63,092 nucleotides of DNA from Clostridiales bacterium (lineage in GTDB: Bacteria > Bacillota > Clostridia > Peptostreptococcales > NVVX01). The DNA lies in NCBI GenBank assembly GCA_021129775.1, contig JAJOKP010000043.1, forward strand, positions 1 through 63,092, written 5' to 3'. Positions 25,470 to 35,900 of this stretch are shown here, one piece after another. How positions within the stretch are numbered: the first letter of the stretch is position 1; the number at the start of each line of letters is the position of its first letter. The notes below the pieces were generated by a model that was not told the origin of the DNA, searched no databases, and was given only the letters and a program-made list of their open reading frames with translations. A program made the position numbers and the translations under genes.

Positions 25470-27659
25470 CTAAGAGTTAATGCATTCAATAAACTTTTGC
25501 ACTAAATACGAATCGAACTGCGTTCCACTATTATTAATTAATTCCTCTATGGCTTCTTCTTTCGTTAATGCATGGCGGTACGGTCTCTCGGAAGTCATCG
25601 CATCATAAGCATCTGCAATTGCGGCTATTCTTGCTAGTAGTGGAATATCATCTCCTATTAAATTATCTGGATAACCTTTGCCATCTATTCTTTCATGATG
25701 ATGCCTTATAATCGGTAGAGTCTCTTCTAAAAACTCTAAACTGCTAATGAAGGATTCTCCGTTTGCTGGGTGAGTTTTGATTATTTCATATTCTTTTTGT
25801 GTTAAGGTACCATTTTTCAAAAGTATTTCATCTGGAATCCCTATTTTACCAATATCATGTAATATGCTCCCATGTTGGAGAATTTTAATATCCTGCGTAG
25901 AAAGACCAATTTCTTCACCTAGCGCAATACTATACTCCATCACGCGTTCGCTATGCCCCTTGGTATATTTATCTTTTAACTCTAGTCCTTTTATTAGAGC
26001 AATTAAAACGTCCATATACGTTGCTTCAATTTTAGCTAATAACTCATTATTTGCAATTGCACCGGAAATCATTTTAGAGAGTTGTTTAAAATACTGAGTT
26101 TGTTTCATGTTTAAATCGTCAGAGATATAACTCATTAGCCCTATTAACTCGTTGTCTTCACTTAAAATAGGAAGCTCATAACACATTCTTCCTTTCTTGC
26201 TCAAAGTTTTCGGGATAAATCTATCATCGTCGTATGCATTCTTACTATATAATTCACTTTTATTCTTACTTAGCCAAGCGAAAGTTCCTTCGTTACTACT
26301 TATTTTTAATTCTTTCACTTCTTTTTCGCTATAATTTACTGACTCTCTAATTGTAAATTTATTTATATCGGAATCAAATACATATATGGCAGATTTCGTA
26401 GCGTTAATTGTTTCATGAGTATAGGATAAAACCTCATTTAGTATAGCACTAAAATCAGAAACTGCGTAAAGTTTCTCACTTAACTTATTAATAAGTTTAG
26501 CATTCCATAAATTTTTGGTGATTTCATCATATGCTAACATAAGTTTTTCATTCATTTTATTTACTTCATTATTAGAATTGCAAAGTTCTAAATAATTAGC
26601 CTCTAATTCTTCATTTAAAGCTCTTAATTCTTCATCTCTTGCATATATATCTGCCATAGTTTTATTAAATTGAATAGCTATTTCAGATATTTCATCTTTT
26701 CTTACTATATCAGTTTGTGCACTTAAATCTCCTTCTTCAGCTTTTTTCATTTCGATAATTAAGTTATCCATTGGTTTAAATAATTTATGAGTACTAAAGT
26801 AAACCAAAGCAATAAGAAAAATAAAGCCGATAATTAAGATTAATGAAAATCTGTTAATAATACTGTTTGAAACATGATAAACTGCATCAGCAGGAACGTC
26901 AATACCCGCTAGCCAACCAGTACTAGATAATGGTGTATAGAATATATATCTATCCGCTCCTTTTTTATCAATATATTTAAAATAACAACCACTTTCGTCA
27001 CAGAGTTGCGTTTCTCCGTTAACCAGTTCAAATATATTTGAATATCCAAGTTTATCTAAATGTGGATGCATGAATATGTTACCATCAGCATCACTTAAAA
27101 AACCGTGTCCTGCATTATTAATGGATAAGTTGAAAATAATTTCTTTAATATCTTTAGCAGGCATAGCTCCAATTAATGCTCCTACAGTTTGATTATTATC
27201 TTTAATTGGCATAGTAATAACTACGATGTAGCTGTCATCGAAAACAGAGTAAACTGGCGGACTTATTATAGGTCCTTTACTGAAGATATCTTTATAACTC
27301 TCTCTATCTGGAAGCTGAGCATTCACTAAACCAGAAGTGTCAGTAATTGTTCTGTCTAGATAAACTAAGCCTATTTTATGAAAATGCCCTCCTGATACAG
27401 TCAAATCTAAGAATGGTTCTAATTTTACCCAGTCCATCTCTTTAGCAACATCTAATTCTGTTCTAATGCGTATTCTTTCTATCCCCAAAGTAATTAAGGT
27501 ATTCAACGGTTCAATTTTTGCGTTAATTTTGTCAATAGCATTTGAGCGCATGTGTGGCAATGTCACATTTTTGTTAAAATCTAATATCATTACCCAAGTA
27601 AATAGGTAAGTAATTATTGAGATAATTGTTATTAGTGGTATTTTGTATTTAAGCTTCAT
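25470..27659 (-). CDS. Membrane HD-GYP protein (Cache-HAMP-GAF-HD-GYP), putative c-di-GMP phosphodiesterase
   Basis: A 729-residue signalling protein. Domains: membrane segment at about 5-22, extracellular Cache sensor to about 265, second membrane segment at about 270-292 (FSLILIIGFIFLIALVYFST), HAMP to about 350 (EEGDLSAQTDIVRKDEISEI), a coiled linker, a GAF domain (about 380-530) and a complete HD-GYP domain: HSERVMEYSIALGEE, SILHDIGKIGIPDEILLKNG, IRHHHERIDGKGYPDNL, AAIADAYDAMTSERPYRHAL. All metal and GYP residues are there, so c-di-GMP hydrolysis is likely. Start at ATG 27659 with GGAG 7 nt upstream. It follows the chemoreceptor gene, probably on one transcript. Confidence 0.9.
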   Translation of the reverse strand: MKLKYKIPLITIISIITYLFTWVMILDFNKNVTLPHMRSNAIDKINAKIEPLNTLITLGIERIRIRTELDVAKEMDWVKLEPFLDLTVSGGHFHKIGLVYLDRTITDTSGLVNAQLPDRESYKDIFSKGPIISPPVYSVFDDSYIVVITMPIKDNNQTVGALIGAMPAKDIKEIIFNLSINNAGHGFLSDADGNIFMHPHLDKLGYSNIFELVNGETQLCDESGCYFKYIDKKGADRYIFYTPLSSTGWLAGIDVPADAVYHVSNSIINRFSLILIIGFIFLIALVYFSTHKLFKPMDNLIIEMKKAEEGDLSAQTDIVRKDEISEIAIQFNKTMADIYARDEELRALNEELEANYLELCNSNNEVNKMNEKLMLAYDEITKNLWNAKLINKLSEKLYAVSDFSAILNEVLSYTHETINATKSAIYVFDSDINKFTIRESVNYSEKEVKELKISSNEGTFAWLSKNKSELYSKNAYDDDRFIPKTLSKKGRMCYELPILSEDNELIGLMSYISDDLNMKQTQYFKQLSKMISGAIANNELLAKIEATYMDVLIALIKGLELKDKYTKGHSERVMEYSIALGEEIGLSTQDIKILQHGSILHDIGKIGIPDEILLKNGTLTQKEYEIIKTHPANGESFISSLEFLEETLPIIRHHHERIDGKGYPDNLIGDDIPLLARIAAIADAYDAMTSERPYRHALTKEEAIEELINNSGTQFDSYLVQKFIECINS

Positions 27660-27722
27660 ATAATACTCCAATCTTAAATAATTAACTTAGATCTTAAATA
27701 AGTGAGACCCACCTGCTTGCGA

Positions 27723-27816
27723 GTCGAACGAGCTCAGGGTTTAAATCAAACGAAATTGCCTGTAATCAATCCTTCCCCATTTCCTTGGTCGAACGAGCTC
27801 AGGGTTTCAATCAAAC
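27723..27816. repeat. 29-nt direct repeat between the chemoreceptor and HD-GYP genes
   Basis: GTCGAACGAGCTCAGGGTTT plus AAATCAAAC at 27723-27751 and, with one change, at 27788-27816, the second copy ending in the chemoreceptor stop codon. Two such near-identical copies 65 nt apart are not explained by the genes. The GAACGAGCTC core has a short palindrome (GAGCTC). Confidence 0.75.
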
Positions 27817-29888
27817 TAAATATTAAATTCTTTAATCAATTTCAACACATCTTCTGCCGAGGCAGATAAACTCTCACTTATAGATGCTATCTCTTCCATA
27901 GAAGCAGACTGTTCTTCAACTGCTGCTGAAATAGACTGTACTTCTTCAGTGGTTTGTTTACTTGACTCGCTAATATCACTGAATGTCTGAGCCATTTGAT
28001 GACTAGCACTTGATACTTCTTGTGTTGAAGCTGAAATGTCTTGTATTTGCATAGCTGTTTGGTTTGCTAATTCTCTTATTTCTTCAAACTTATTATCAAC
28101 TTCGTTAATTGTTTTTGATCCCTCTTCAACCGCTTCAATTGTCACGTCCAGTGAAGAATTTGCATCATCAATTACTTTTTGGTTGTCACTTATTAATTTT
28201 GAAATCCGATCTGTTGATTCTATTGATTGCTCTGCTAATTTCCGTATTTCTTCAGCTACAACCGCAAATCCTCTACCTGCTTCCCCAGCTCTTGCAGCTT
28301 CAATTGCCGCATTAAGTGAAAGTAAATTAGTGCGATCAGAAATCTCATTTATTACATTTAATATATTACCCATATCTTTAGAACTTTCATCAACTTTTTT
28401 CATGGCTACACCGACTTGCTTTGATTCCATATCTATTTTATTCATTTTCTCCGTTGCTACATTAACTGTTTCTTTTCCTATCTCAATCGTACTTATCATT
28501 TCTTCGCCCATCGCAGCCATGTCGTTTGAACTTGCAGCGATATTTTGCATTGTAGCTGATATTTCTTCGACTGCTGCTGCTGTTTCCCCAACTGCACCTA
28601 ATTGCTTGCCAGTATTTGCTGCAACTTCTTGTGCAGAATTCGCTGTGTAATCGGACGCTTTTGCCATTTCTTCGGTAATTACAGATAATTCTTTAGATGA
28701 ATCCACTGCGTTTTTAGTATTATTGTCCGCAGTTTCAATAAACTCCTTAAGATTTATAGTCATTTTTTCAAAAGACCTTGCTAAATTTCCAATTTCATCT
28801 TTCCGCTTTAATAGTGAATCTTCTATTTTTTGTTTCAAATCTTTATCTGCTATCTTTAGTGAAATGTCGCTTATTTTTTTAATTGGCTTAGTTATACTAA
28901 TCGCTACGAAGTATCCTATTATTCCGACTAAAATAACAATCACTAATGTCGATAACAAAATCCTATTTATTAGTGCTCTGAGTCCAGCTAAAGCTTCGCT
29001 TTCATCAATTTCAACTATTAATCCTACTGGAGTATCTCCTAACATGCTAACTTCAAGAGAACCAAATATACGAACACCTCTATAGTCTACATAATCATAC
29101 ATGACTTCATGAAAATCAAAATTTTCGTTTTCGATATGTTCTCTCAAAACATCAACAGCTTTAGTGTTAATAGTCACATTTAATGCTGCACCTTCTGTGT
29201 AATCTCCTAATAATGTGTTCGTAAGTAGAAGACCATCAGCATTAATTAAGTAAGCATTGGCAGATTCTCCAAGTTTATCAAGACCCGAATGCACAAAACC
29301 ATCAAAGACTTTTTGTGGAACTACCATATTTAGAGTTCCTATAATCAGACCAGATGAGCCATATTCTCTTATTGGTGTTGATACAACCATAATATTGTCT
29401 CCGACAAATTCCAAATAGAACAAATCTGAGAAATTCGTTTCTCCCCCTAGAGATGTTTGGATATACTCGCGCGTACTAAGATCCACACCCTTAAGAGCAT
29501 CATGGGTAGTAAATAGAACATCTCCTTCTTTTGTAGTAATAAATATTGCACCATATTCAAAGAATTCTTTTTTTAGCCTCGCTGATTCTTCAATGTACTT
29601 CACTTTCTCACGCCAAGCAGAACTACGAGTGTCCCAGTTATTTAATTTTAAGATTTGTAAACTTTTATAAATTTCTTGACTTTTTGCAAAAACTTCCACA
29701 TCGACTTTTATTTCCGCAAAGAATTTACTCTGTTCGCTTTCTTTTAAATTAGAATACATCTCAAGTGTTGTAAAAACCTCTTCTCTAATAGATTGCGAAG
29801 CAGAGTAATGTGACAAAGCACCTACTAATATAACTGGGATAATACTAATTGCAAGAACAATAGTAATTAACTTAGTTTTTAAACTCAT
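27816..29888 (-). CDS. Methyl-accepting chemotaxis protein
   Basis: A 690-residue transmembrane chemoreceptor. Membrane segments at about 7-27 and 305-328 ([20 protein letters not shown]), extracellular dCache-like sensor between them, HAMP from about 330 ([20 protein letters not shown]), and a full cytoplasmic signalling domain with the conserved tip [40 protein letters not shown]. Adaptation Glu/Gln sites lie on both flanking helices (EAAANAQEV-like and [20 protein letters not shown]). No CheR-binding pentapeptide is visible at the end. ATG 29888 follows AAAGGAGG by 8 nt. Confidence 0.96.
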   Translation of the reverse strand: MSLKTKLITIVLAISIIPVILVGALSHYSASQSIREEVFTTLEMYSNLKESEQSKFFAEIKVDVEVFAKSQEIYKSLQILKLNNWDTRSSAWREKVKYIEESARLKKEFFEYGAIFITTKEGDVLFTTHDALKGVDLSTREYIQTSLGGETNFSDLFYLEFVGDNIMVVSTPIREYGSSGLIIGTLNMVVPQKVFDGFVHSGLDKLGESANAYLINADGLLLTNTLLGDYTEGAALNVTINTKAVDVLREHIENENFDFHEVMYDYVDYRGVRIFGSLEVSMLGDTPVGLIVEIDESEALAGLRALINRILLSTLVIVILVGIIGYFVAISITKPIKKISDISLKIADKDLKQKIEDSLLKRKDEIGNLARSFEKMTINLKEFIETADNNTKNAVDSSKELSVITEEMAKASDYTANSAQEVAANTGKQLGAVGETAAAVEEISATMQNIAASSNDMAAMGEEMISTIEIGKETVNVATEKMNKIDMESKQVGVAMKKVDESSKDMGNILNVINEISDRTNLLSLNAAIEAARAGEAGRGFAVVAEEIRKLAEQSIESTDRISKLISDNQKVIDDANSSLDVTIEAVEEGSKTINEVDNKFEEIRELANQTAMQIQDISASTQEVSSASHQMAQTFSDISESSKQTTEEVQSISAAVEEQSASMEEIASISESLSASAEDVLKLIKEFNI

Positions 29889-30470
29889 ACCTAAATCCTC
29901 CTTTAACTGTTTGGTCTCGAAATTATCCGAGCGTGTTTTTTCAAAACTTCTACTTACACTTCTTACATTCTAACCATAAATCTACTACTGCACCAACGAG
30001 CCGTGGATCGAACTATGTTCCTTTGCAAACTTTAATCTCCACTAAGCAGTCATCCGAACTAAATGCATGGTTAATTGTCACGTAGAATGTGTGTTTTATG
30101 TAATGTGGCAAGGGACTTTTTGACCCGATTCGTGTCATCGATATTCGCGACACTTTTTGTTTCGTGATCAGGTCAGACAAGGGGACAAGGACTTGTCTGA
30201 TAAAATGGTATTAAAAGAAAGAAAAACGACACACAAAACTTAACTGCATATGCAGCTAGATTTATGTGCCATTTATCTTATTATAGTTATTAAAACCTTT
30301 GCTTTTATGGTTGATTGATGCAATAAACGTGCCAGTTTCATCGTTAAACTTCTCCTTTTTTGTTTTGCTGCATTTTTTATTAACATAGTAAGAAAATTTA
30401 TACATTCTATTTTCTACACGTTTCTACAATATCCTTTATTTTTCTTGAAAAATTCTAAATATTTCTTATC
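29889..30470. other. Long gap upstream of the chemoreceptor with decayed repeats
   Basis: About 580 nt without a supportable gene. Two damaged copies of the repeat families lie at about 30104-30121 (ATGTGGCAAGGGACTTTTTG) and 30171-30200 (GTCAGACAAGGGGACAAGGA). The rest is A+T-rich; no c-di-GMP riboswitch of either class is recognisable here. A promoter for the chemoreceptor must be in this stretch but I cannot pick it out. Confidence 0.6.
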
Positions 30471-30547
30471 ATGTGGCAAGGGGACGTTTTGTTTGCCACA
30501 CTCTTCTTAATAGCAGGCGTGGCAAACAAAACGTCCCCTTGCCACAT
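30471..30547. repeat. Family-B inverted repeat downstream of pfp
   Basis: Perfect 29-nt arms 30471-30499 and 30519-30547 (ATGTGGCAAGGGGACGTTTT then GTTTGCCAC), 19-nt loop. It starts 10 nt after the pfp stop (30557) on the minus strand and so also acts as a terminator-like hairpin. The same arm occurs as a single half at 21677-21701 in the rimM leader. Confidence 0.92.
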
Positions 30548-30556
30548 TAGATTGAA

Positions 30557-31774
30557 CTAAACATTCACAATCTTATCTGCCATTGGCGCTCTTAATCTAT
30601 GTGCAACAGGGAATCCAGAACCAACCAACGGTCTTAGATAGAACTTAAATGCATTTGTAACGCCATTCCCTTCTTTGTTAATAAAATCATCAGACATAAG
30701 CTTTGTTTTTCCAGCTACTTCACTTAAATTAACTAATTCGTAACCAACTGAATAAAATCCTGTTCTTTTAATAACAATAGAACCGTCAACGTTGTTCCAA
30801 AGCGCATATTGAGCCGCTTTTTCGCCAACTTCTCTTGCTTCTTGTTGGTCTACATCCGATACTACGTCTATAAATGATCTTTGCAAATAACCAAACGTAT
30901 CTGATCTTACTCTCTTTATATTTAAACGCTCTTTAATTGTACTTGACAATAAATCTCCTAGTATTCCAGTTCCTGATAGTTGAACATTGCCATGTTGGTC
31001 AAATTCTTTAACTTTGCTGAGCTCTGCCATAATTGGATTTCCTTTATCATTATGAACTCCTTCAGAAATAGCAATAACACATCTGCCATATCTGTCATAA
31101 ATCTGTTTTACATCTTTCAAAAACTTTTCTATGCAAAAAATTCTTTCTGGTAGGTAAATTAAATGTGGACCATCGTCTGGATATTTCTGAGCTAATACAG
31201 ATGCAGCTGTTAAAAATCCAGCATGTCTTCCCATAACAACCCCTATATAAACACCACCCATAGCTCTATTATCAAGATTCACACCTGTAAATCCTTGTGC
31301 AACAAACCTAGCAGCCGAGCCATAGCCTGGAGTATGGTCATTTAGGACTAAGTCATTATCAACAGTCTTAGGAATATGTATTGCTCTAAACTCATAATTG
31401 GCTTTTTTAGCACTATCGTTGACAATTCTAACTGTATCAGAGGAATCATTGCCTCCTATATAGAAAAAATAACGAATATCATGCGCTTTCATAACTTCAA
31501 ACATTTCCTTGCAATATGCTTCGTCTGGCTTAACTCTAGTTGATAACAACGCTGAAGAGGGAGTCACTGCAACTTTTTCTAGATTATTCGTCGTTTCCAT
31601 TGTTAAGTCCATAAAGTTCTCATTAATAATACCTTCAACACCTTTTATTGCCCCATACACCTTCGTGATTTGGTTGAATTTACGCGACTCCAAAACTGCC
31701 CCAACCATTGACTGATTAATTACTGCAGTTGGACCTCCACCTTGTGCAATTAAAATTTTACCTGTTAACTTCAT
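30557..31774 (-). CDS. pfp: Pyrophosphate--fructose 6-phosphate 1-phosphotransferase
   Basis: A 405-residue phosphofructokinase of the PPi-using type. Motifs: LIAQGGGPTAVINQSMVGAV at the phosphate-donor loop, YFFYIGGNDSSDTVRIVND where ATP enzymes have GGDGS, and HIPKTVDNDLVLNDHTPGYG, the Lys that marks PPi enzymes. RHAGFLTAASVLA and the C-terminal substrate loop are present. Reversible, used for glycolysis and gluconeogenesis at no ATP cost. Possible alternative phosphate-donor preference cannot be excluded from sequence. Monocistronic, followed by the repeat at 30471-30547. Confidence 0.9.
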   Translation of the reverse strand: MKLTGKILIAQGGGPTAVINQSMVGAVLESRKFNQITKVYGAIKGVEGIINENFMDLTMETTNNLEKVAVTPSSALLSTRVKPDEAYCKEMFEVMKAHDIRYFFYIGGNDSSDTVRIVNDSAKKANYEFRAIHIPKTVDNDLVLNDHTPGYGSAARFVAQGFTGVNLDNRAMGGVYIGVVMGRHAGFLTAASVLAQKYPDDGPHLIYLPERIFCIEKFLKDVKQIYDRYGRCVIAISEGVHNDKGNPIMAELSKVKEFDQHGNVQLSGTGILGDLLSSTIKERLNIKRVRSDTFGYLQRSFIDVVSDVDQQEAREVGEKAAQYALWNNVDGSIVIKRTGFYSVGYELVNLSEVAGKTKLMSDDFINKEGNGVTNAFKFYLRPLVGSGFPVAHRLRAPMADKIVNV

Positions 31775-31973
31775 TTCATCACTCCATTTTCTTATATTTT
31801 TTAAAAATTTAGTTCAATTAAATAAACTTTTTCTCAAAATAAAGCGTTCTTTGCGAGACCCATTCGACTTCACTTCGTCAGATAAGGAGACAGGGACTTG
31901 TCTGGTTTCTGACTACGCCACGGGGACGGTTCCTATGTCTGGCTACGCCATGGGGACGCCTTGTCTAACCTCT
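31775..31973. repeat. pfp upstream region with decayed family-A copies
   Basis: About 31876-31965 is a mosaic of damaged repeat pieces: TCAGATAAGGAGACAGGGAC, GCCACGGGGACGGTTCCTAT, GCCATGGGGACGCC. The right part (31775-31870) is A+T-rich leader of pfp with GGAGTGATGAAATG at its start. No promoter stands out. Confidence 0.6.
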
Positions 31974-32912
31974 CTAACCAAACAAAACATCTATGAATCT
32001 GTTCGCATCAAACTCCTGTAAATCAACCATTTTCTCACCTACTCCAATTAATTTAACTGGTATTTTTATTTCTCTGCTTATACTAATGACTACTCCACCT
32101 TTTGCAGTTCCATCCAGCTTGGTGAGAACTAGTCCGGAAATATTGGCTGCTTCTTTAAAAACCCTTGCTTGTTGCACCGCATTTTGGCCAGTTGTTGCAT
32201 CTAAGACTAAAAGTACTTCTTTAGTTGCATCTTTATACTCTCTATCAGTAATTCTAAAAGTTTTAGATAGTTCATTCATAAGATTTATTTTGTTATGAAG
32301 CCTCCCTGCAGTATCACATATTAACACATCAATTTCTCTTGCTTTGGCCGCACATATTGCATCATATATGACAGCCGATGAATCAGCACCTTCTTGATGC
32401 TTTATTACGTCAACTCCAACTCTGTCAGCCCAGATTTTAAGCTGTTCTGATGCCGCTGCTCTAAAAGTGTCACCAGCAGCAAGTAATACTTTTTTATCTT
32501 GACCCTTAAGTTTATATGCAATTTTGCCAATGGTTGTAGTCTTTCCTACTCCATTAACTCCCACAACAAGTATGATTGCAGGACTCGGCTCAATATTTAA
32601 CTTGTTATTGTCTGAACACTCGTTTAATATTTCAACTAACTTTTCTTTAAGAATTACTTTAATATCTTCAGGATTTTGCAGTTTGTCAGTTTTAACCCTA
32701 TCTTTCAAATCATCAATTATTTCTAAAGTTGTCTGCACACCTATGTCTGCTGTAATTAGAATCTCTTCCAATTCCTCAAACAAATTTTCATCTATTTTGT
32801 GAAATGATTTCACCAAATTATCTACTTTTTCAGTAATACCTTGCTTAGTTTTAGATAATCCTTCTTTTAATCTCTTGAAAAGCGAAGTTTTTTCTTCATT
32901 TTTGTCAAACAT
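31974..32912 (-). CDS. ftsY: SRP receptor GTPase FtsY
   Basis: Membrane receptor for the signal recognition particle. The 312-residue protein has a short basic N-terminus (no long acidic A domain), the N domain, and the G domain with ILVVGVNGVGKTTTIGKIAY, DTAGRLHNKINLMNEL, and LVLTKLDGTAKGGVVISISR, ending GVGEKMVDLQEFDANRFIDV. Start at ATG 32912 (MFDKNEEK) after AGGAGGAAG; the longer frame includes the smc stop. Ten nucleotides from smc, co-transcribed with it. Confidence 0.97.
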   Translation of the reverse strand: MFDKNEEKTSLFKRLKEGLSKTKQGITEKVDNLVKSFHKIDENLFEELEEILITADIGVQTTLEIIDDLKDRVKTDKLQNPEDIKVILKEKLVEILNECSDNNKLNIEPSPAIILVVGVNGVGKTTTIGKIAYKLKGQDKKVLLAAGDTFRAAASEQLKIWADRVGVDVIKHQEGADSSAVIYDAICAAKAREIDVLICDTAGRLHNKINLMNELSKTFRITDREYKDATKEVLLVLDATTGQNAVQQARVFKEAANISGLVLTKLDGTAKGGVVISISREIKIPVKLIGVGEKMVDLQEFDANRFIDVLFG

Positions 32913-32922
32913 TTTCTTCCTC

Positions 32923-35900
32923 CTAGCTTGCAATTTCGTTATCTACATCTGTTAATCTAACAGACACCAGTTTAGATATACCCTGTTCCTGCATAGTCAC
33001 CCCATATAATACATCTGCAATTTCCATTGTCCCTTTTCTATGTGTTACAACAATAAATTGTGTATCTTTTGATAGTTCTTTCAAAAAACTAGCGAAGCGG
33101 GTTACGTTAACATCGTCTAGCGAAGCCTCTATTTCATCTAATACGCAGAATGGACTTGGCTTAACAAGCAATATTGCAAACAGCAGAGCAATTGCTGTTA
33201 GCGCACGTTCTCCCCCTGATAAAAGAAGCAAGTTTTGCAATTTTTTGCCAGGTGGCTGTGCAACTATTTCTACACCAGAAGATAAATTGTTATCTCCTTC
33301 TGTTATAACTAAATCCGCTTTTCCTCCTCCAAATAGTTTTAAAAAAACCTCGTTGAAATTCTTCTTGATTATTTCAAACTGTTCTTTAAACTGCCTCTTC
33401 ATTATTTTTTCCATTTCTTTAATAATATCTTTCAATGATTCTTGCGCCATGCACAAATCTCTCTGTTGAGTATAAAGAAACCCATGTCGCTCTTTAACAC
33501 TCTTATATTCTTCAATCGCCTCTACATTCACATTTCCTAGCTCTCTTAACTCGTTCTTAATAATTTTAATTTCTCTCGTAGTTTTACTTGCGTTAATATT
33601 ACCTTCAATAGAGTCCATCGCTTGTTCGTATGTCAATTCATATTCTTCCCACAATTTCTCAGTGACTGTTTGTTTTTGAATATCAAGTTTAGTTACACTT
33701 AAATTCAGCTTATGTTCGTTGTTTTGTAAATCGAAAATTGTTTTTTCTGCACTTTGAGCTAACTCTCTTGTATTATTTTCTCTAACTATTAATGATGATT
33801 TTTGAGATTTTAGCTCTTCAATTTCCATTTCAAGGGTTCCGGATTTTTTTACTAATATATCAATATCTGATTTGATGATTTCCATTTCCTTTTCCAATTC
33901 AAATCTCTTGCTCTTTGTCAACTTGATTTCTTCTCTCTTAGTATTTAGTAATTCTTCTCTCCCTCTAATAGTTTCTTGTAGATTGTCCACTTCTACCAGT
34001 ATTGACTTCTTATTTTCAATTAGTGAAGCCTTTTCAACTTTTAATTTTGTTATTCCATCTCTTAAAGTATCAATATTTACTTTTTTATTGTTTAGCTCTT
34101 CTTTTACTTTAGAAATATTCTCTTGTATAGAGGATATTTTGCTCTCATATACTAATATTTCTTGATCAATTTTAGCAAGTTTGTATTGCGTTTCCGTTTT
34201 TACACCAGTTAGTTGGAGAATTTCGCTAGCAAGTCTCTCGTATGATTCGTGTACCTGACTTTTTTCTTTAGCACTCTGTTCAACCTTGTTTTTCAATGTA
34301 GCTTCTTTGACTATATATTCTTGCTTTCTTGTTTTTAACTTTTCAATTTTATAGTGCATTAGTTGCCTTCTATCTTTTAGCAAGTGCAGTTCTTTCTGAG
34401 TAGTTCCGATGTTAGAGCTAAGACTAATAATATGTACTCGCAAATCTTCTAATTCTCTTTTTCTGCTTAAAACACCCATTTTCGCTTTTGAATTACTCCC
34501 ACCAGTTAACGAACCACCTATATTGATAACATCTCCATCCATAGTGACAATCTTAAATTTGTATTTAAGCGCTTTAGCTACCTTAGTCCCTTCGTCTAAA
34601 TTAGAAACAATTAGTACTCTTGCTAGTAGGTTTGAAAAGACACTATTATACTTTGCACTAAATTCTACCACATCGTATGCGGTTTTGACACTGTTGAATT
34701 TGTTGATTATTTTTTTTTCATCATTACTAATATATCTGTCCAAAATAGTATTTAATGGCAATACTGTTATTCGTCCCAAATTATTTTTTTTCATATAATA
34801 GATTATTCGTTTTGCATCCTCTTCATTTTCAGAAACTATGTTTTGAATTGCTGCACCTAAAGCAGTTTCAATTGCAATTTCGTACCCTTTAGGAGCCTTC
34901 AGTATGTCAGCTACAACACCATAAATACCTTCTCCGAGATTCTTGTTTCCTCTACATGCTTCAAGAATATTTTTTACTCCTTTATAAAAGCCATCATGCT
35001 CTCTCTCCATAGTTTCTAAAATATTTTTATTAGCGATTTTTTTATTTGCATTTTCTCTAATTCTCACTAGGTTAATCTCTTTACTTCGCAACTCTTTTCC
35101 CAAATTATTATCTTCTCTACACAGATTAGCTAAGTCTAATTCTAGTTTTTCTAAATCTCTTTGAACACATTCTAAATCTCTTGTGAATGTATCTGTATTT
35201 TCACTAATCATCGCTAGTTTGTTTTGTGTCTTTTCACTTTCTTCGTCAATTTGAGCAATTCTTTCATCCATAGTCTTTATCAAAGTTTTATACCCATTTA
35301 ATTCACTTTTCATATCAGCAATCTTGTTCATGTAATCAATTATGTCAGATTTATCATTTTCAATTTCGCCCTCTTTATCTATGTTATAACTAATACTTCT
35401 ATTAAAATCGCTCTCTTCATTTTGTAAGTTTATTTCTAAATTGTCTAGCTGATTACAAACTGATTCAAGTTGGCTTAACTTTTGATTTAAGTTTACGTTA
35501 GCTTCTTGCTCGTTTTGTATTCTCATTTCAATTTCTTTTTCTAATCTCGTCTTTTCATCATCGCAATTAGCGATTTTCTCCTTATGTAAATCAATCTGTC
35601 CTTTGGCTTTGTCAGTTTCGTTTTTTGCTTTGTAGTAGTTATTTTGGCTATTTAAGAATTGTTCTTCATTTTCATTTAATTCCTCTTTCATTTTTTCTAG
35701 CTCATTAAAAAAACGATCCTTGTCTTCAAGAACTTGCTTGCCAGTTTCTCTTAGCTCCTCTATTTGTTCTTGCTTCTTTACTAATCTCTTTTTAAAAACA
35801 CTAATTTCACTCGCGAAATAATTGACTTCAATCTTTCTTAATCCATCTTTAAGTTCAATATATTTGCTCGCCTTACTACTTTGCCTTTTTAGAGGATCAA

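Noticed and set aside
25281-25505. 74-codon plus-strand gene
   Set aside because: Overlaps the HD-GYP 3' end antisense, no ribosome site, no recognisable content.
29889-30470. c-di-GMP riboswitch before the chemoreceptor or HD-GYP gene
   Set aside because: Neither leader shows the conserved cores of the known classes; the long gap is repeat debris and A+T-rich sequence.
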